This document shows, one piece after another, positions 60,938 through 64,000 of a DNA stretch of 64,000 nucleotides. The notes below the pieces were generated by a model, which made no database searches, was not told where the DNA came from, and saw only the letters and a list, made by a program, of their open reading frames with translations. The translations under genes and the position numbers were made by a program. Location: assembly GCF_018614775.1 (NCBI RefSeq), contig NZ_JAGGOF010000046.1:1-64000 (forward strand), written 5' to 3'. Position 1 is the first letter of the stretch, and the number at the start of each line of letters is the position of its first letter. The stretch comes from Pseudomonas fluorescens. Lineage in GTDB: Bacteria; Pseudomonadota; Gammaproteobacteria; Pseudomonadales; Pseudomonadaceae.

Positions 60938-61363
60938 ATGAAAAGCTTTATGTCTCGTGCCGCGTTGGCCGGCCTGTTGCTGGGCACTTCGATGCTGGCA
61001 GCCGCTGCGACTCCCGCTCCCAAGGGCGCAAAAGTATTCATCGTTTCCCCGGCCGACGGGGCCACTGTTACCCAGGAATTCAAGGTCAAGTTCGGCGTCA
61101 AGGATATCGCTTTGGCGCCGGCGGGTGATGTGACAAAAAATACCGGGCATCATCATCTGCTGATCGATGTCGATACGTTGCCTGCCGCAGGCGCACCCAT
61201 TCCAAACGACGCCAACCACATGCACTTCGGCAAGGCCCAAACCGAGGCCACCCTCAAACTGGCCCCGGGCAAGCACACCTTGCAACTGGAACTGGGCGAC
61301 AGCGGCCATATGCCGTTCGATCCGCCGATCGTTTCCAAGAAGATTACCGTAAACGTGAAGTAA
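60938..61363 (+). CDS. Secreted DUF4399 protein
   Basis: A 141-residue protein with a signal peptide (MKSFMSRAALAGLLLGTSMLAAA, cleavage near residue 23) and the DUF4399 domain: VFIVSPADGATVTQEFKVKFGV, then NTGHHHLLIDVDTLP with three histidines, then PNDANHMHFGKAQTEATLKLAPGKHTLQLELGDSGHMP. The conserved histidines and His-Met-His suggest a metal site but no function is established. The start at 60938 has aggaga upstream. Confidence 0.85.
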   Translation: MKSFMSRAALAGLLLGTSMLAAAATPAPKGAKVFIVSPADGATVTQEFKVKFGVKDIALAPAGDVTKNTGHHHLLIDVDTLPAAGAPIPNDANHMHFGKAQTEATLKLAPGKHTLQLELGDSGHMPFDPPIVSKKITVNVK

Positions 61364-61386
61364 CACTGACCTGACACCTTTCCCCT

Positions 61387-61472
61387 GTGGGAGCGAGCCT
61401 GCTCGCGAATGCGGTAGACCAGTCGACCAATCCTTGGCTGACACACCCTTTCGCGAGCAGGCTCGCTCCCAC
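61387..61472. repeat. REPIN
   Basis: tgtgggagcgagcctgctcgcgaa and ttcgcgagcaggctcgctcccaca, 38 bases apart. Confidence 0.9.
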
Positions 61473-61493
61473 AGGTATTGATGGGTGGCAGAT

Positions 61494-61528
61494 AAAAAAA
61501 ACGGGAGCCCTTTCGGACTCCCGTTTTT
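61494..61528. terminator. Bidirectional terminator between the DUF4399 gene and serA
   Basis: Stem aaaacgggag with ctcccgtttt, A-run to the left and T-run to the right. It can end both the plus-strand DUF4399 transcript and the minus-strand serA transcript. Confidence 0.85.
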
Positions 61529-61586
61529 CATGGCAAACCAAACCACAACTTGCCGCTTGAAGCTGACAGCTCGCCGCTGCGGTTCT

Positions 61587-62816
61587 TCAGAACAGCACCC
61601 GGGACCGAATGGTGCCCTTGATGTGCTGCAACTTCTCCTGCGCCAGGTCCGAGTATTCGGCGTCGACGTCGATGACCACGTAGCCGACTTTCTCGTTGGT
61701 CTGCAGGAACTGACCGGAAATGTTGATGCCGTTTTCGGCGAAGACCTTGTTGATCTCGCTCATCACACCCGGAATGTTCTCGTGGATGTGCAGCAGGCGG
61801 TGCTTGCCAGGGTGAGCCGGCAGGGCCACTTCCGGGAAGTTCACGGACGATACCGACGTACCGTTGTCGCTGTACTTGACCAGCTTTTCCGCCACTTCCA
61901 GGCCAATGTTGGCTTGGGCTTCAGCGGTGGAGCCGCCGATGTGCGGGGTCAGGATCACGTTGTCCAGGCCACGCAGCGGGCTTTCGAAGATATCGTCGTT
62001 GGAGCGTGGCTCCACCGGGAACACGTCGATGGCCGCGCCGATCAGGTGCTTGTCCTTGATCGCGTCGGCCAGGGCGTCGAGCTTGACCACGGTGCCGCGA
62101 GCGGCGTTGATCAGGATCCCGCCCTTCTTGATCGAGCGGATTTCCTTCTCGCCGATCATCCACTGGGTGGCGGCGGTTTCTGGCACGTGCAGGGTCACGA
62201 TGTCGGACATGCCCAGCAGCTCGTGCAGGTCGTTGACCTGAGTGGCGTTGCCCAACGGCAGCTTGGTGACGGTGTCGTAGAAGTAGACCTGCATGCCCAG
62301 GCCTTCAGCCAGGACCGACAACTGCGTGCCGATCGAACCGTAGCCGACGATACCCAGCTTCTTGCCGCGGATTTCGAAGGAGTTGGCCGCGCTCTTGATC
62401 CAGCCGCCACGGTGGCAGGAGGCGTTCTTCTCGGGGATACCGCGCAGCAGCAGGATTGCCTCGGCCAGCACCAGTTCGGCAACGGAACGGGTGTTGGAGT
62501 ACGGCGCGTTGAACACCGCGATGCCGCGCTCACGCGCTGCGTTGAGGTCAACCTGGTTGGTGCCGATGCAGAAGCAGCCGACCGCAACCAGTTTCTTGGC
62601 GTGGTCAAAGATCTCTTCGGTCAATTGCGTACGGGAGCGAATACCGATGAAGTGAGCATCGGCGATCTTTTCCTTGAGCTGGGCTTCCGGCAGAGAACTG
62701 GTGATGTACTCGATACTGGTGTAGCCCGCCGACTTGAGGACGTCGACAGCCGATTGGTGGACGCCTTCGAGAAGAAGGAACTTGATCTTGCTCTTATCGA
62801 GAGAAGTCTTGCTCAT
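61587..62816 (-). CDS. serA: D-3-phosphoglycerate dehydrogenase
   Basis: A 409-residue NAD-dependent enzyme, first step of serine synthesis. Signatures: RSRTQLTEEIF, NAD-binding GIVGYGSIGTQLSVLAEGLGM, the catalytic Arg in INAARGTVV, the Glu in VFPVEPRS and the His in LTPHIGGSTAEAQ, and the C-terminal ACT domain HIHENIPGVMSEINKVFAENGINISG. It matches the E. coli-type enzyme. The ATG at 62816 begins MSKTSLDKSKIKFLLLEG. The longer frame to 63209 runs into the divergent gene. Some SerA enzymes also reduce 2-oxoglutarate to D-2-hydroxyglutarate. Confidence 0.96.
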   Translation of the reverse strand: MSKTSLDKSKIKFLLLEGVHQSAVDVLKSAGYTSIEYITSSLPEAQLKEKIADAHFIGIRSRTQLTEEIFDHAKKLVAVGCFCIGTNQVDLNAARERGIAVFNAPYSNTRSVAELVLAEAILLLRGIPEKNASCHRGGWIKSAANSFEIRGKKLGIVGYGSIGTQLSVLAEGLGMQVYFYDTVTKLPLGNATQVNDLHELLGMSDIVTLHVPETAATQWMIGEKEIRSIKKGGILINAARGTVVKLDALADAIKDKHLIGAAIDVFPVEPRSNDDIFESPLRGLDNVILTPHIGGSTAEAQANIGLEVAEKLVKYSDNGTSVSSVNFPEVALPAHPGKHRLLHIHENIPGVMSEINKVFAENGINISGQFLQTNEKVGYVVIDVDAEYSDLAQEKLQHIKGTIRSRVLF

Positions 62817-62924
62817 CTGCGTAAACCTGTGTCCCGGAGAAAAATGGCAGGGAATCGGACAGCGCGACGCTAGCCCGACCGGCGTGACAGCCGTCGCCGC
62901 AGAACAGCCGTTGGGCACTACGCT

Positions 62925-62956
62925 GCGGGGTCGGTATGCTAGCATATGCGACCCGC
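62925..62956. promoter_or_regulatory. Palindrome in the serA/D2HGDH divergent region
   Basis: A 32-base near-palindrome centred at 62940/62941: gcggggtcggtatgct is followed by agcatatgcgacccgc. Arms pair at about 14 of 16 positions, allowing a one-base slip. It lies 109 bases from the serA start and 65 from the other gene, so it could be an operator or a divergent promoter core. Confidence 0.5.
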
Positions 62957-63020
62957 AAGCACTCATTCTGCGACATGAAGCGTTCTCAGGATGACCATGA
63001 ATTGTTCGAGAGTCTTGCCG

Positions 63021-64000
63021 ATGACCATTGCTGACCTGATCGCTGAACTGAAGACCCTGGTTGAGCCTGGCAAGGTGCTGACCGACACCGACTCCCTGAA
63101 CACCTACGGCAAGGACTGGACCCGGCATTTTGCCCCCGCGCCGGTTGCCATCGTCTTCCCCAGGACCACCGAGCAAGTGCAGGCCATCGTGCGCTGGGCC
63201 AACACGCACAAGGTTGCGCTGGTGCCCTCGGGCGGGCGTACCGGGCTTTCTGCCGCAGCAGTGGCCGCCAATGGCGAAGTGGTTGTGTCATTCAACTACA
63301 TGAACCAGATCCTCGACGTGAACCTCACCGACCGCACCGCCGTGTGCCAGCCGGGCGTGATCACAGAACAGCTGCAGAACAAGGCCGAGGAACACGGGCT
63401 GTACTACCCGGTGGACTTCGCTTCGGCGGGTTCCAGTCAGATTGGCGGCAATATCGGTACCAATGCCGGCGGCATCAAGGTTATTCGCTACGGCATGACC
63501 CGTAACTGGGTCGCTGGCCTGAAGGTCGTTACCGGCAAGGGTGACCTGCTGGAGCTGAACAAGGACCTGATCAAGAACGCCACCGGCTACGACTTGCGGC
63601 AACTGTTCATCGGCGCCGAAGGCACCCTCGGCTTCGTGGTCGAGGCGACCATGCGCCTGGACCGTGCGCCGAAAAACCTCACGGCGATGGTGCTCGGCAC
63701 CCCGGATTTCGACTCGATCATGCCGGTGCTGCATGCGTTCCAGGGCAAGCTCGACCTGACCGCCTTCGAATTCTTCTCCGACAAGGCCCTGGCTAAAATC
63801 CTCGGGCGGGGTGACGTGCCCGCGCCGTTCGAGACCGACTGCCCGTTCTACGCCCTACTGGAATTCGAAGCCACCACCGAAGACGTTGCCAACCAGGCGC
63901 TGGAAACCTTCGAATACTGCGTGGAACAGGGTTGGATGCTGGACGGCGTGATGAGCCAGAGCGAAACCCAGTTGCAGAACCTGTGGAAACTGCGCGAGTA
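63021..64000 (+). CDS. FAD-binding D-2-hydroxyacid dehydrogenase, D-2-hydroxyglutarate dehydrogenase-like (partial)
   Basis: The first 326 residues of a VAO/FAD-PCMH flavoprotein, truncated by the window end. It opens MTIADLIAELKTLVEPGKVL, has FAD-binding ALVPSGGRTGLSAAAVA, then the VDFASAGSSQIGGNIGTNAGGIKVIRYGMTRNWVAGL block and LFIGAEGTLGFVVEATMRL. This is the D2HGDH/GlcD-type group. The divergent neighbour serA supports a D-2-hydroxyglutarate role, as described in P. stutzeri. The ribosome site is weak. The ATG at 63021 is chosen by family N-terminus. Confidence 0.85.
   Translation, partial: MTIADLIAELKTLVEPGKVLTDTDSLNTYGKDWTRHFAPAPVAIVFPRTTEQVQAIVRWANTHKVALVPSGGRTGLSAAAVAANGEVVVSFNYMNQILDVNLTDRTAVCQPGVITEQLQNKAEEHGLYYPVDFASAGSSQIGGNIGTNAGGIKVIRYGMTRNWVAGLKVVTGKGDLLELNKDLIKNATGYDLRQLFIGAEGTLGFVVEATMRLDRAPKNLTAMVLGTPDFDSIMPVLHAFQGKLDLTAFEFFSDKALAKILGRGDVPAPFETDCPFYALLEFEATTEDVANQALETFEYCVEQGWMLDGVMSQSETQLQNLWKLRE

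Overview
The window is chromosomal DNA from a fluorescent Pseudomonas, most likely of the P. fluorescens group. The reasons are high GC content, protein sequences of pseudomonad type throughout, many REP/REPIN palindromes of the form GTGGGAGCGAGC...GCTCGCGA between genes, and a gene order that, as I remember it, follows the P. aeruginosa PAO1 PA516x-PA520x region: rml-dctBD, cysQ-nudE-yrfG-lysM-lysR-fdhD-fdh, thioesterase/HADH, then tex-ompR/envZ(amgRS)-rimK-rimB-hslR-hslO-pckA. No rRNA, tRNA, CRISPR array or prophage was seen.

Layout. 1-6000: an OprD porin, a DsbA/FrnE-like oxidoreductase, an IS1182-type insertion sequence with a frameshifted transposase lodged against a REPIN, and agmatine deiminase (aguA). 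6000-8920: a 970-residue fusion of an aminoglycoside-phosphotransferase-like kinase, an M23/lipoyl-like domain and a class-III PLP enzyme. 9100-16200: the dTDP-L-rhamnose operon rmlBACD, then the C4-dicarboxylate two-component pair dctBD and a thioesterase. 16300-25800: cysQ-nudE, yrfG, a LysM/BON protein, a LysR regulator, fdhD with a YdeP-type molybdopterin oxidoreductase, a candidate small RNA, a glycine-zipper protein, and a thioesterase with 3-hydroxyacyl-CoA dehydrogenase. 25900-31900: a RecQ-type helicase relic, a BCCT choline transporter behind a BetI-like palindrome, a divergent SDR/LysR pair and an aldo-keto reductase. 31900-35500: taurine uptake and oxygenation (tauABCD). 35600-47500: gshA, a thioesterase, tex, the ompR/envZ (amgRS) pair, rimK-rimB, hslR-hslO and pckA. 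47500-51450: a HipA C-terminal relic, then D-cysteine desulfhydrase and a cystine ABC transporter. 51900-59400: a protein with two tandem Ig-like units, then an organosulfur module: a 22-codon leader ORF, two SfnB-family flavoproteins, an FMN-dependent monooxygenase and a MetQNI-type ABC transporter. 59500-64000: a methyltransferase, an unusually short solute-binding protein, a DUF4399 protein, and serA divergent from a D-2-hydroxyglutarate dehydrogenase-like gene that runs off the window.

How it works together. Sulfur acquisition recurs: taurine desulfonation, cystine import with D-cysteine breakdown, the Sfn/monooxygenase/MetQNI set, PAP removal by CysQ and glutathione synthesis by GshA. 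serA and the D-2-hydroxyglutarate dehydrogenase form a logical pair, because SerA can reduce 2-oxoglutarate to D-2-hydroxyglutarate and the neighbour would reoxidise it. Much of the rest is conserved core genome. The accessory signals are the IS, the HipA and RecQ relics, the kinase/PLP fusion, the Ig-like protein and the sulfur module. I found no defence island or wholly new system. The most unusual items are the three-domain fusion enzyme, the leader ORF of the sulfur operon and a minus-strand small-RNA candidate at about 23390-23570.
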